Origin: Chitinophagaceae bacterium | GTDB lineage: Bacteria > Bacteroidota > Bacteroidia > Cytophagales > Cytophagaceae | DNA: 64,000 nt | Reading direction: 5' to 3' | Assembly: GCA_028288365.1 (NCBI GenBank) | Contig: JAQBNU010000093.1 | Span: 1 to 64,000 of the forward strand | In this document: positions 8,136 through 16,337 of the stretch, piece by piece | Layout of the letters: the number at the start of each line of letters is the position of its first letter | Position numbering within the stretch: the first letter of the stretch is position 1 | The notes under the pieces: model-generated | Told to the model about the DNA's origin: nothing | Database searches by the model: none | What the model saw: the letters and a program-made list of their open reading frames with translations, nothing else | Made by a program: the position numbers and the translations under genes

Positions 8136-9323
8136 GTGAGCAGAATTGTTGTCACCGGTATAGGCGTTATTACAGCGTTGGGCGATTCAGCCGCTGCCAA
8201 TCGTGCTGCCTTGAAAGACGGGCAATGCGGGATTTCTTTTTTGGAATTGTTTCCTTCCCGTTATTCAGAAACATTACGTTTTGGTGAAGTCAAAATAAGT
8301 AATGAACAACTGAAGCAAAAGTTTGACATCACCGATAAAGGAGTGACAAGAACTTCTTTACTAGCCATACATGCTTTCGAAGAAGCCATCGAAGACAGTG
8401 GCTTGACCAAAGAACAACTTGCTTCATACGATACCGCATTGATCGGAGCCAACACGGTTGGTGGAATGTGTCTGACCGATGAATTATACCACGATGCCAA
8501 TAACGATACGGAAGGTTCCGAATACATTTCTTCTTACGACATTGGTTCTGTCAATCTCTACATGCAGAAGCGTTATAACATCAAAGGAATAGGAAATACC
8601 ATCAACACCGCTTGCTCCTCTTCTGCCAATGCCATCATGTATGGTGCTCGCTTGATCCAGCATGGCCTGGCGCAGAGAGCGATAGTAGGAGGGGCCGATA
8701 GCTTGGCAAAATTCACCATCAATGGTTTTAATTCTTTGCACATCTTATCTCCTGAAATATGCCGACCGTTTGATATCGATCGTCAGGGATTGAATCTAGG
8801 AGAAGGTGCGGCTTTTTTAGTGTTAGAAAAAGAAGAAGAAGTGATCAGCAAAAAGCCATACGTGGTGCTTTCGGGTTATTGCAATGCCAGTGATGCTTTC
8901 CATCCTTCTTCTTTATCAGATGAAGGAGATGGACCTTATCTGGCCATGCAAGGAGCCGTGCAATTTGCAGGATTGAATACTAGCGACATTGATTTTGTCA
9001 ATGCGCACGGTACAGGTACCGTCAATAACGACGAAGTGGAAAGTAAAGCGATGTCGCGTTTATTTGAAACCGTTCCCGCCTTCTCTTCTACAAAATCAAA
9101 TACAGGTCACACGCTCGGTGCATCGGGCGCTGTAGAAGCCGTCTATAGTATATTAAGTTTGAAACACCAGGAGTTGTATCCTAGTTTGCAGTTTGAAACG
9201 GCTATTGAAAGTACAGGATTGAAACCTTTACAAGAGTACATTCAACAACCTGTTCAACATGTGATGTCCAATTCATTTGGTTTTGGTGGCAATTGTAGTT
9301 CCTTGATTTTTTCTCGCGCATGA
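8136..9323 (+). CDS. Beta-ketoacyl-ACP synthase (FabF/KAS II-like), active subunit
   Basis: A 395-residue FabF-type condensing enzyme with a complete catalytic set: Cys160 in NTACSSSANA, His291 in NAHGTGT, and His325 in KSNTGHTLGASG. It would extend ACP-bound chains by two carbons. It uses a GTG start six bases after the ACP stop. The next gene, overlapping by four bases, encodes a shorter ketosynthase-like protein without these residues, so the two look like a KS plus chain-length-factor pair as in type II polyketide and aryl-polyene systems. Confidence 0.92.
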   Translation: MSRIVVTGIGVITALGDSAAANRAALKDGQCGISFLELFPSRYSETLRFGEVKISNEQLKQKFDITDKGVTRTSLLAIHAFEEAIEDSGLTKEQLASYDTALIGANTVGGMCLTDELYHDANNDTEGSEYISSYDIGSVNLYMQKRYNIKGIGNTINTACSSSANAIMYGARLIQHGLAQRAIVGGADSLAKFTINGFNSLHILSPEICRPFDIDRQGLNLGEGAAFLVLEKEEEVISKKPYVVLSGYCNASDAFHPSSLSDEGDGPYLAMQGAVQFAGLNTSDIDFVNAHGTGTVNNDEVESKAMSRLFETVPAFSSTKSNTGHTLGASGAVEAVYSILSLKHQELYPSLQFETAIESTGLKPLQEYIQQPVQHVMSNSFGFGGNCSSLIFSRA

Positions 9324-10360
9324 TCTACGTTCATCAAATAGCGGCAGTTTCTCCACAACGTGATTTGTTGGTGGAAACCATCGATGAAGTAAATGAGTCG
9401 GTCAATAATATATTGAAAGTAGTAGAACCTCCATACGAAGGTATTCCGCTCAGCATCTTGCGACGCATGGGTAAAGCGGTAAGGATGGGTGTTGGCGCAG
9501 CGCTTCCTCTCATTAAAAATACGACAGTACCGTTAAATGGTATTGTCATTGGTACCGCCAATGGCGGCATGGAAGATTGCATCAAGTTTTTGAATCAAGT
9601 CATAGAGTTTGAAGAAGGAACACTTACGCCTACCAACTTTGTGCAAAGTACACCCAACGCCATTGCGGCACAATTGAGTTTGTTGTCTTCTAATAAAGGG
9701 TACAATATCACACACGTCAACCGTGGACTGGCGTTTGAAAATGCGTTGCTGGATGTATGGATGTTATTGAAAGAAAATCCATCGCATACATACCTATTGG
9801 GTGGGGTAGAAGAAATCTCTTCTTACAATTACAACATCGATCATCTGGCCAATTGGTTCAAGGATGAAGAAGTAAGCAATAAGAAACTGTATCATTCCAC
9901 ATCCAAAGGCACGCTCTCGGGTGAAGGAGCGGCAATGTTTATCGTGAACAACGATCCGCAAGATGCCATCGCCAAAATAGACGCCTTGCATCTGATGCAT
10001 GCAGAAGATGTTTCAGAAGTGAAAAGTCAATTGATCCATTTTTTGAATAAACATTTGGGTAAAGGAGAATTAGTAGATGTGTTTCTGTCTGGAGAAAGTG
10101 GTGACATTCGCTTTGTGTCTTTTTTTCAAAACTGTGAACATCACATGAAGGACTCTACAATAGCCAGATTTAAACACCTCACGGGGGACTTTGCTACTGT
10201 TTCTGCCTTGTCGCTAAACATCGCTTGTCAGGTTGTCAATAAAAATATACTTCCTGATCACCTCATTAAAATCAATCGTCACAAACATTCAGTGAACACC
10301 GTTTTAATTTATAACCTGCATAAAGGCGTTCAACATAGTTTTATGTTGGTGCGTAAATGA
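9320..10360 (+). CDS. Catalytically dead ketosynthase-like protein (chain-length-factor-like)
   Basis: A 346-residue protein with recognisable ketosynthase architecture: IVIGTANGGMEDCIKFLNQV and FVQSTPNAIAAQLSLL match the region before the active site. At the position of the nucleophile it reads HVNRGLAFENAL, placing Gly136 where Cys should be, and the NTGH motif is replaced by HLTGDFATVSALSL, so the catalytic His is lost. This is the pattern of a chain-length factor that pairs with an active KS. Its ATG overlaps the KS stop by four bases, supporting a heterodimer. Confidence 0.78.
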   Translation: MIYVHQIAAVSPQRDLLVETIDEVNESVNNILKVVEPPYEGIPLSILRRMGKAVRMGVGAALPLIKNTTVPLNGIVIGTANGGMEDCIKFLNQVIEFEEGTLTPTNFVQSTPNAIAAQLSLLSSNKGYNITHVNRGLAFENALLDVWMLLKENPSHTYLLGGVEEISSYNYNIDHLANWFKDEEVSNKKLYHSTSKGTLSGEGAAMFIVNNDPQDAIAKIDALHLMHAEDVSEVKSQLIHFLNKHLGKGELVDVFLSGESGDIRFVSFFQNCEHHMKDSTIARFKHLTGDFATVSALSLNIACQVVNKNILPDHLIKINRHKHSVNTVLIYNLHKGVQHSFMLVRK

Positions 10361-10601
10361 TTTATATTTTTGACTCTAGTCTAAAATAGGATTGTTTGTC
10401 TTTGTGAAATGGATGAACATAAGTGCAGTAATGATTGAAAATAAGTAGTTGTTTTTGAAGGTAGCATAAGCCCGGCCCGCGAATCGTTCCTGCACCTAAC
10501 CAGTAAATCTTAGACTAAAGTCGTTTTTAAAATTTCAAACAGATTTCTTCTTAAACCGTTTGGCATGATTTTAGGTCTTAACATTCGAAACTATATTGAA
10601 T

Positions 10602-11582
10602 ATGAAAGCTACCTGTCTATTTGCTTCTGCTCTGTTTTTGATTAACACTTTTCAAAGTTCTGCGTCTGTGAAAACAGATTCTCTTGGTATGTTAGGCGAT
10701 CAATTGGATCTATATGGTGTATTGGATTTGTTTAAAAATTCTGACAACTTGGAAGATTTTGAAAAGAAACTAAACAGCGAAGATAACCACATTAACAATC
10801 TTGATTTGAACAACGATGGACAAATCGATTATATAAGGGTTATAGATTATCCTCAGCAAAACGATGCACATGCCATTGTGCTACAAGATCCGATTAACGA
10901 CAAAGAGTCACAAGATATAGCGGTGATCGAGTTGGATAAAACGGCCGACAACCAGGCTCACATACAAATTGTAGGGGATGAAGATTTGTATGGTAAAGAC
11001 TATATCGTTGAACCTGTGGATGAGCAACAACAACAATCGTATCAGCAAAATAATAATCAACAACCATATGTGGCGAACAACAATACTGCAGTAGTCGTCA
11101 ATGTTTGGGGCTGGAGACCGATGCGTTATTTATATGGACCAAGTTATGTAGCGTGGGTATCACCTTGGCGTTGGTCCTACTATCCAGGTTGGTGGAGACC
11201 ATGGAGACCATTGGGCTGGCATGCCTATCATCCATGGATGTTTCGTTACCATGCTTATTATCATCCTATACCGATCAGAAGAAGTCCCCGTATTTATGCG
11301 GCGTATGGACCGAGACGTGTCAATTCCCCTGTTGTTTATGCGAATAGAACTACGATCAATAAAACCTATTACGTCAGACAAAATAACAACAACGTAAGAG
11401 GCGGGCAGATCAATAATAATACAAACAATTCTACTAACGGAAGAGGCAATAGACAAGTGAATGGTGCGAACGGGCAACAGGCTTCTCCTCAAATGAGGTC
11501 TTCACAAGGGAACAGACAACAGAAGATGAATGGAGGCGGCAATAGAAATAAAGGAGGTGGTGGTAATAGAGGTCGTAGGTAG
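10602..11582 (+). CDS. Secreted protein with aromatic/Arg-rich and Asn/Gly-rich tail
   Basis: I chose the ATG at 10602 over an in-frame TTG two codons earlier; it gives 326 residues with a signal peptide ending near SSASVKT. Residues about 60-130 (LDLNNDGQIDYIRVID, then VIVLQDP-like and QIVGDEDLYG stretches) match a secreted domain I recall from many Bacteroidota proteins. Then comes a segment extremely rich in Trp, Tyr, Pro, His and Arg, followed by an Asn/Gly/Arg/Gln low-complexity tail. Function unknown; the tail suggests a disordered surface-associated region. A terminator follows. Confidence 0.82.
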   Translation: MKATCLFASALFLINTFQSSASVKTDSLGMLGDQLDLYGVLDLFKNSDNLEDFEKKLNSEDNHINNLDLNNDGQIDYIRVIDYPQQNDAHAIVLQDPINDKESQDIAVIELDKTADNQAHIQIVGDEDLYGKDYIVEPVDEQQQQSYQQNNNQQPYVANNNTAVVVNVWGWRPMRYLYGPSYVAWVSPWRWSYYPGWWRPWRPLGWHAYHPWMFRYHAYYHPIPIRRSPRIYAAYGPRRVNSPVVYANRTTINKTYYVRQNNNNVRGGQINNNTNNSTNGRGNRQVNGANGQQASPQMRSSQGNRQQKMNGGGNRNKGGGGNRGRR

Positions 11583-11602
11583 AGACACTGCCACTGTGAT
11601 CT

Positions 11603-11646
11603 AAAAAAGGAGCATGTTTATTTTCCTAATCAACGTGCTCCTTTTT
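11603..11646. terminator. Bidirectional terminator between convergent genes
   Basis: GGAGCATGTT (11609-11618) pairs with AACGTGCTCC (11632-11641), with one wobble pair. It is flanked by an A-run on the left and a T-run on the right, so it can act for both the plus-strand gene ending at 11582 and the minus-strand gene ending at 11659. Confidence 0.85.
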
Positions 11647-11658
11647 ATATGCAAACGT

Positions 11659-14562
11659 TTACTCTTTGATTAATTTATAAGTATGTTCTGTACTTACATC
11701 TCCAATCTTTAACAAATAGATTCCTGAAGGTAAATCTTCTCCAAAACTATAATGAGAGCCTGGAGAAAGAGTAATTTGATTTTGTTGCAACACTTGACCG
11801 GCTACACTGAGGATTTGTATGCGAACAGGTACAACTTCGGAATTATAGTTAAAGCTCAATTGAAAATCTTCTGTGCTTGGATTAGGGAAGATGATGTAAT
11901 TGCTTGCTGTTTCTAGATTATTTACGGCACGAATATCTGAGTAGTGTGATGTTCCGTCTATGTCGATTTGTTTGATGCGGTAATAAGAGATTCCTCCATA
12001 AGGCATGCCGTCCAGGAAGCGATATTCGTGAGCTTCCGTTGTATTGCCAACGGCATTCACCGTGCCTATGTGTTCGTAGTGTATGTTATCGATGCTGCGT
12101 TCTAATTCGAAAACACTGGCATTGATTTCAGATGCAGTGGCCCAGTTGAGCAATACCTGATTGTCATTTGGAGAAGCGGTGAAGTAAATCCATTCTACCG
12201 GAAGTCCACCTGGACAAGTATAATCGACCGTAATGTTTTTAGACATTTTGCAGGCAGGCAACGTAGGATGCTGTGCCCATACTGTGTAAGTACGCGTAGT
12301 AGAAACTACTGCTTTGGCTGTGGTGTTATTGGCTGTGTTGGTCAATACTGTGAGTTCAGTAGTCGGCGTCCACGACATGGTATAATTCGGTAGAGCTACT
12401 CCGCAATTCGTAGTGAGAGTGATCACATCTGTACTTGGTGTGTTGTAGGTAACACCGTTCATACTGTAAGTCCCTACCACTGTTCCTGATGTATTCAATA
12501 CATCCAATCGGAAGTTGGGACCGGTGATGGCCCAGGTTGGAATTTCTTTTAATGAAACTTTTAATGTAGCGCCAGTAGGCACTTGAATAATTTGACTCAG
12601 GTGTATACAGTTTCCGCCACCATTGGCACGTGGAGCCGTAAGCGTGATAGGACTTCCATTAGCAGAGGCCATGATATTTAACTGCGAATTATCCCATGAA
12701 CCGTAACAATCGCTGCCGGTATAGGTCAGCTTAATGGTATAACTGCAAGAAGATGGAGGATTGCTCACGACTTGTGCCCCTAGATTTGCCGTGCTACAAT
12801 CGACCACTGTTTTCGTCGTATTAATTTGTTGGTATAAAGCAACGGTAGAATTTATATTGACCATGGCGTAAGCTTTACAGGTAGGATCACTTACTTTAGT
12901 AACCAACACCGTATAGGTACCATCTGGAACATTGCTCATAGAGGCTGTATTTCCAGCTACAGGGCCTGTCCAGCTATAGGTAACCGGGAATGCGCCATTG
13001 GTAAGGCTTACATTGACAGAACCGTCTTGTACACCGGTACAGGTGTTGTTGGTAGATGTGGCTGTAGCACTCATGGTACAGCTGCTGCAGTTGTTTACCG
13101 TGACTGTAATTTCACAATCCGATTGTAACATACATCCGCTGGATGTCGTTACCTGCACAGCATACGTACCAGATGTAGTCGCTGTGAAAACATTAGGAGA
13201 AGCATTGGCGTCGGCTATGTTCGCTCCATTTTTTAACCATTGATAGGTATAACCTGTACCCACTACTGTTTCCAGATTAACAGATAGTCCATTGCAAAAA
13301 GTAGTAGGACCATCTGCTTTTAATTTTACATCCGGACCTATACAGCCGGTGCCTTTGTGGCATCCCGAGTTGCCATCGGTAGAATACAGCCAGGCTTGCA
13401 TCGGATCATCGTAAGGCATGTTGAGAATAAACTCATCCAATACCGGAGCCAATTCGTAACGGAAAGAGATCGGAGCACCGCCATGTATGGCGTCAAACTT
13501 CGCTTTTACTTTAGCGGTAACAGTTGCTACATTGGCTTCCGGATACAAAGGAAAAAATTTATTCATGTAGGCTGTCATCTTCGCCCAGGTGATCGGTTTG
13601 TCGTACCAGCAGTGCCATTGGTTATCGGAAGTGTTTGTCCATCCTATACCTCCCCATGGTCTGGTCCATCCGCCTTCAAAATTATTAGACAATACTTTTA
13701 ATACATGTGAAGTGGCAATGGTATAATCGTAACCTAAAAGTGGAGTCTGTGTAAGTGCCAGCCAATTGCTGCTTGCCATCGCTTCTGTGCGATTGGCGGC
13801 AAGTCCCATGACATCCAAAGAGCCCGGATCGAAGTACCCTTTATTGTAGGCCCTGGCCAGCCATATCGAACCGGCTGCATTGTCAGGTGTAGTGGTGAGC
13901 ACTTGTTCCACCGGAGAACCTTTTACATATTCTACAAATCGAATGAAGGCAAGATCATAGTACATTTTGGCCAATGCTGCGGTAGAAAAATTGTCTTCAG
14001 CAATGAACGTTGTGAACTGAGAATAATTGGTCCACCGGTTCGGATAATATTTGGGAAAGTTGGGCCAGCCTGTGCTGTGGTCAATCTGAAAACAACCGTC
14101 CACTCTGGCCGGACCGCCGGGATTGGTATTGGCGTTGTAGTCGGTAGTTGAGGTAACAGGATTGACCAGCGCCGATCCATCGCAACGTGTGATGCCACTG
14201 TAGGTGAGGTTGGGATCACAGCCGCAGAAGGATTCTTTCATTAATGTTCCAAAGTAATAATGCCAGTTGAAAACGTCTTTGCTGTATTTTAAAATATTAC
14301 GTTCTGTTTGCCAGGCATGCACGACGGCAATGGCCCATTCTTCTCGGTCGGCTGGAATATAGAAATCAAAAGAACGTGCACCCGTTGTTCCCCACAATTC
14401 TGCCAGACCAAGGTGGCCCTGACCTACTTTTAATTGTGTCGGAAGGTATTTATAACAGGTTGTATCGAACCAATTGACAGGAGCATAATCGGGACATTGT
14501 CCTTTTGCGCAAAAGGAATAAAGGAAAAAGGAAAAAAAGAATACAGGTATTAAACGTTTCAT
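11659..14562 (-). CDS. Large secreted T9SS cargo protein with a possible lysozyme/transglycosylase-like domain
   Basis: A 967-residue protein with a signal peptide (to about residue 21) and a C-terminal T9SS type A sorting domain (YIIFPNPSTEDFQLSF to YKLIKE). Residues about 75-260 look like an SLT/lysozyme-like fold: LMKESFCGCDP places a candidate catalytic Glu at 110, GCFQIDHSTGW (156-166) resembles the GLMQI motif, and EDNFSTAALAKMYYDL resembles the helix after it. Then come an Ig-like segment (about 418-490), a SprB-like repeat (about 495-570) and further beta-domains. Probably a surface or secreted peptidoglycan- or glycan-active protein; the enzyme assignment is an inference from motifs. 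Confidence 0.78.
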   Translation of the reverse strand: MKRLIPVFFFSFFLYSFCAKGQCPDYAPVNWFDTTCYKYLPTQLKVGQGHLGLAELWGTTGARSFDFYIPADREEWAIAVVHAWQTERNILKYSKDVFNWHYYFGTLMKESFCGCDPNLTYSGITRCDGSALVNPVTSTTDYNANTNPGGPARVDGCFQIDHSTGWPNFPKYYPNRWTNYSQFTTFIAEDNFSTAALAKMYYDLAFIRFVEYVKGSPVEQVLTTTPDNAAGSIWLARAYNKGYFDPGSLDVMGLAANRTEAMASSNWLALTQTPLLGYDYTIATSHVLKVLSNNFEGGWTRPWGGIGWTNTSDNQWHCWYDKPITWAKMTAYMNKFFPLYPEANVATVTAKVKAKFDAIHGGAPISFRYELAPVLDEFILNMPYDDPMQAWLYSTDGNSGCHKGTGCIGPDVKLKADGPTTFCNGLSVNLETVVGTGYTYQWLKNGANIADANASPNVFTATTSGTYAVQVTTSSGCMLQSDCEITVTVNNCSSCTMSATATSTNNTCTGVQDGSVNVSLTNGAFPVTYSWTGPVAGNTASMSNVPDGTYTVLVTKVSDPTCKAYAMVNINSTVALYQQINTTKTVVDCSTANLGAQVVSNPPSSCSYTIKLTYTGSDCYGSWDNSQLNIMASANGSPITLTAPRANGGGNCIHLSQIIQVPTGATLKVSLKEIPTWAITGPNFRLDVLNTSGTVVGTYSMNGVTYNTPSTDVITLTTNCGVALPNYTMSWTPTTELTVLTNTANNTTAKAVVSTTRTYTVWAQHPTLPACKMSKNITVDYTCPGGLPVEWIYFTASPNDNQVLLNWATASEINASVFELERSIDNIHYEHIGTVNAVGNTTEAHEYRFLDGMPYGGISYYRIKQIDIDGTSHYSDIRAVNNLETASNYIIFPNPSTEDFQLSFNYNSEVVPVRIQILSVAGQVLQQNQITLSPGSHYSFGEDLPSGIYLLKIGDVSTEHTYKLIKE

Positions 14563-14798
14563 AAGTGGAGTCTTACTTCTTTAATTCTGAGGCTAATATA
14601 CTCAAATTATAGGGATATTGTACTGTTTTTGCTGAGAATATTTACATTTTACAATTTGAACTTATCTAAGACTGATAATGCATAGAAAGGATTAATTGCC
14701 ATGTGATTTTTTATAAAGGTATTCTTGATGGTTAAAGACAAAAGTTTACCCCGGAAGTAAACTAGATTACTTCTTTCTAAAAGGGTAGAACCTTCCAA

Positions 14799-14976
14799 GT
14801 CCCAGCGGCACGATCTGCCGGTAGTCATAAAAAGCAAAGATGATTAAAGTCTCATAGGGACGTCATTTAGTTGGATTGGAATGTGCTGCTGTGTAATTCG
14901 CTGTAAGTTTCGTCCCTAAAGGGACTGAGACGCAGTTAGATTTTTTACAGTTAAAGATAGGATGTCCCGATGGGAC
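14799..14976. repeat. Repeat family B, copy 1: four-palindrome element
   Basis: Four palindromes of the type GTCCC-N3/4-GGGAC lie at 14799-14811, 14849-14861, 14912-14925 and 14964-14976. The first two are degenerate. The outer arms face each other as inverted repeats: each palindrome is followed inward by an A/T-rich stretch related to TTTTTTGTTACCGATA. A second copy with the same order and spacing lies at 32499-32682, and the internal sequences align between copies. Part of the 660-base gap 14563-15225. Confidence 0.75.
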
Positions 14977-14995
14977 GAAAAGTATTGTTTCACGA

Positions 14996-15113
14996 ACGTT
15001 GCGTGAGGGATAGAAGCGAAAAGCCCACAGCGAGGCTGAAAGTTAGGGTGATGCATTGAACATGATCCGAGCGAGGACTTGTAGCGGATAGCCCGACCCG
15101 CAGGGGCACGCCT
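14996..15113. repeat. Repeat family C, copy 1
   Basis: The element opens with CGTTGCGTGAGGGATAG, continues with AAAGCCC, and closes with GCGGATAGCCCGACCCGCAG and GGCACGCC. Related copies lie at 31618-31756 (same orientation) and, inverted, at 19233-19325 and 55753-55875. The ends are conserved and the middle varies. Confidence 0.75.
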
Positions 15114-15225
15114 AAATTAGTTCATGTACTTTGTTAACTATCCTAGTTATTACTTAAGTATAGCCACTTCCTTAATTAAGTAACAACTAATCACACCATT
15201 CTAAATTAGCCTTAAAAAATAAAAT

Positions 15226-15720
15226 CTACTTCACCAACTCTATCGCCTGCATGGAGTGGATGCGTTTGTCTTCTAACGTAAAACGTAAAAGTGTGCGGAC
15301 TTTTTGAAACCCATGTTTACCTGCTGCACCTGGATTCAGGTGCAGGACATTGTTGTATTTAGGATCGTGGCTTACTCTTAAAATATGAGAGTGTCCGCAT
15401 ACCCATAGATCAGGCTTATCACGCAGCAAATGCTCTTTGGCTTCCGGCGGATAATAACCCGGTTTACCTCCGATGTGGAACATACTTATTTTGTATCCTT
15501 CCCGTTCGAAGCATTGATAAAGGGGAACTTCCTGACGAATTTCTTTTCCGTCGATATTTCCGTAGACGCCTACAAGTGGTTTGAAAGCTCGGAGTGCATC
15601 GACTACTTTCACATCGCCCCAATCTCCTGCATGCCAGATTTCATCGCATTCGGCGAAGTGTTGGAACACGGCAGGATCGAGGTAACTGTGTGTGTCGGAG
15701 AGAAGGCCTATGCGCAGCAT
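15226..15720 (-). CDS. Metallophosphoesterase, YfcE/MJ0936 type
   Basis: A 164-residue calcineurin-like phosphoesterase. Metal-binding motifs are present in order: LLSDTHSYLD, WHAGDWGDV, GVYGNIDG and CGHSHILRV, with a final NPGAAG. I start it at the ATG at 15720 (MLRIGLLSDTHSY), because the family begins directly with the DTH strand. That start lies two bases after the stop of the upstream gene, which fits an operon with pyrE. The substrate of this family is usually a cyclic or simple phosphodiester and cannot be told here. Confidence 0.92.
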   Translation of the reverse strand: MLRIGLLSDTHSYLDPAVFQHFAECDEIWHAGDWGDVKVVDALRAFKPLVGVYGNIDGKEIRQEVPLYQCFEREGYKISMFHIGGKPGYYPPEAKEHLLRDKPDLWVCGHSHILRVSHDPKYNNVLHLNPGAAGKHGFQKVRTLLRFTLEDKRIHSMQAIELVK

Positions 15721-15722
15721 AG

Positions 15723-16319
15723 TCAAGGACGAAGTTTGAATTGAATCTTGAAAAAACTTTTTGTAGAGATTACATCTGTGCACACCTTATTGTTGTAGAT
15801 GTAATGGCTTTTGTTTCCGTCTCCCAAATGCAAAACATAATCACCGGGTGTATCTGTTGTTATATTTTCGAAGGACATGTATTTTTCTGAGAATACGCGT
15901 TTCACGTCTACCGGTTCCTGGAAATAAAGCTTAGCAATGGATTGGTTGATCTTTTCTTTGATCAGAATGTTTTTCTGGTTCGCTTGTCCCGTATATTGAG
16001 TGCCATCCCATTTGATGTGTACATTATCTTGTAAACTTCCGTTTACCATGTTTTTTAAAGCAGATTCAACAAGGTAATTATTTTTATAAGTTGAACTCAG
16101 CTGATAATTGACATCGTAGGTTTCTAATAATTTAAACGAGAGATTGGTTTGTACAGAATAAGTGGTCATGGAACCATTCACGTTTTTTGAAGCGGTCACT
16201 TTTCCAATATTATTTTCTGCGACGAAGATATCATAGGTATGGTATTGCACCTCTACAATGGGGCGCGAAGATCCAAGAGGAATAATCAGAATGAGGAAAA
16301 GCCAGTACTTTTTTTTCAT
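15723..16319 (-). CDS. Secreted or membrane-anchored DUF6134-like protein
   Basis: A 198-residue protein with an N-terminal hydrophobic segment (KKKYWLFLILIIPLGSS) and a beta-rich remainder (HTYDIFVAENNIGKVTAS, then YQLSSTYKNNYLVES). The repeat of short strands resembles the DUF6134 family of Bacteroidota periplasmic proteins; I am moderately sure of the family and know no function. The start at 16319 places the signal at the N-terminus; an alternative ATG at 16337, right after the pyrE stop, adds six residues. It is in a pyrE-DUF-phosphoesterase operon. Confidence 0.75.
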   Translation of the reverse strand: MKKKYWLFLILIIPLGSSRPIVEVQYHTYDIFVAENNIGKVTASKNVNGSMTTYSVQTNLSFKLLETYDVNYQLSSTYKNNYLVESALKNMVNGSLQDNVHIKWDGTQYTGQANQKNILIKEKINQSIAKLYFQEPVDVKRVFSEKYMSFENITTDTPGDYVLHLGDGNKSHYIYNNKVCTDVISTKSFFKIQFKLRP

Positions 16320-16337
16320 CCTAGGAGTTCCAATCAT

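Noticed and set aside
10361-10595. The 235-base gap after the resorcinol-lipid operon examined for RNA genes and terminators
   Set aside because: It has a short GCCCGGCCCGC segment recalling the family C end, but no second end or hairpin; nothing supportable.
11105-11347. Second frame within the aromatic/Arg-rich secreted protein
   Set aside because: The real frame has a signal peptide and conserved domain; the other frame is a composition artefact of repeated Trp and Pro codons.
14649-14837. A 62-codon minus-strand frame in the gap before the family B element
   Set aside because: Its left half overlaps a low-complexity A/T-rich region and the right half is family B sequence; no signal of a real protein.
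15430-15744. A 104-codon plus-strand frame antisense to the metallophosphoesterase gene
   Set aside because: The minus-strand protein has full family motifs, so this is an antisense shadow.
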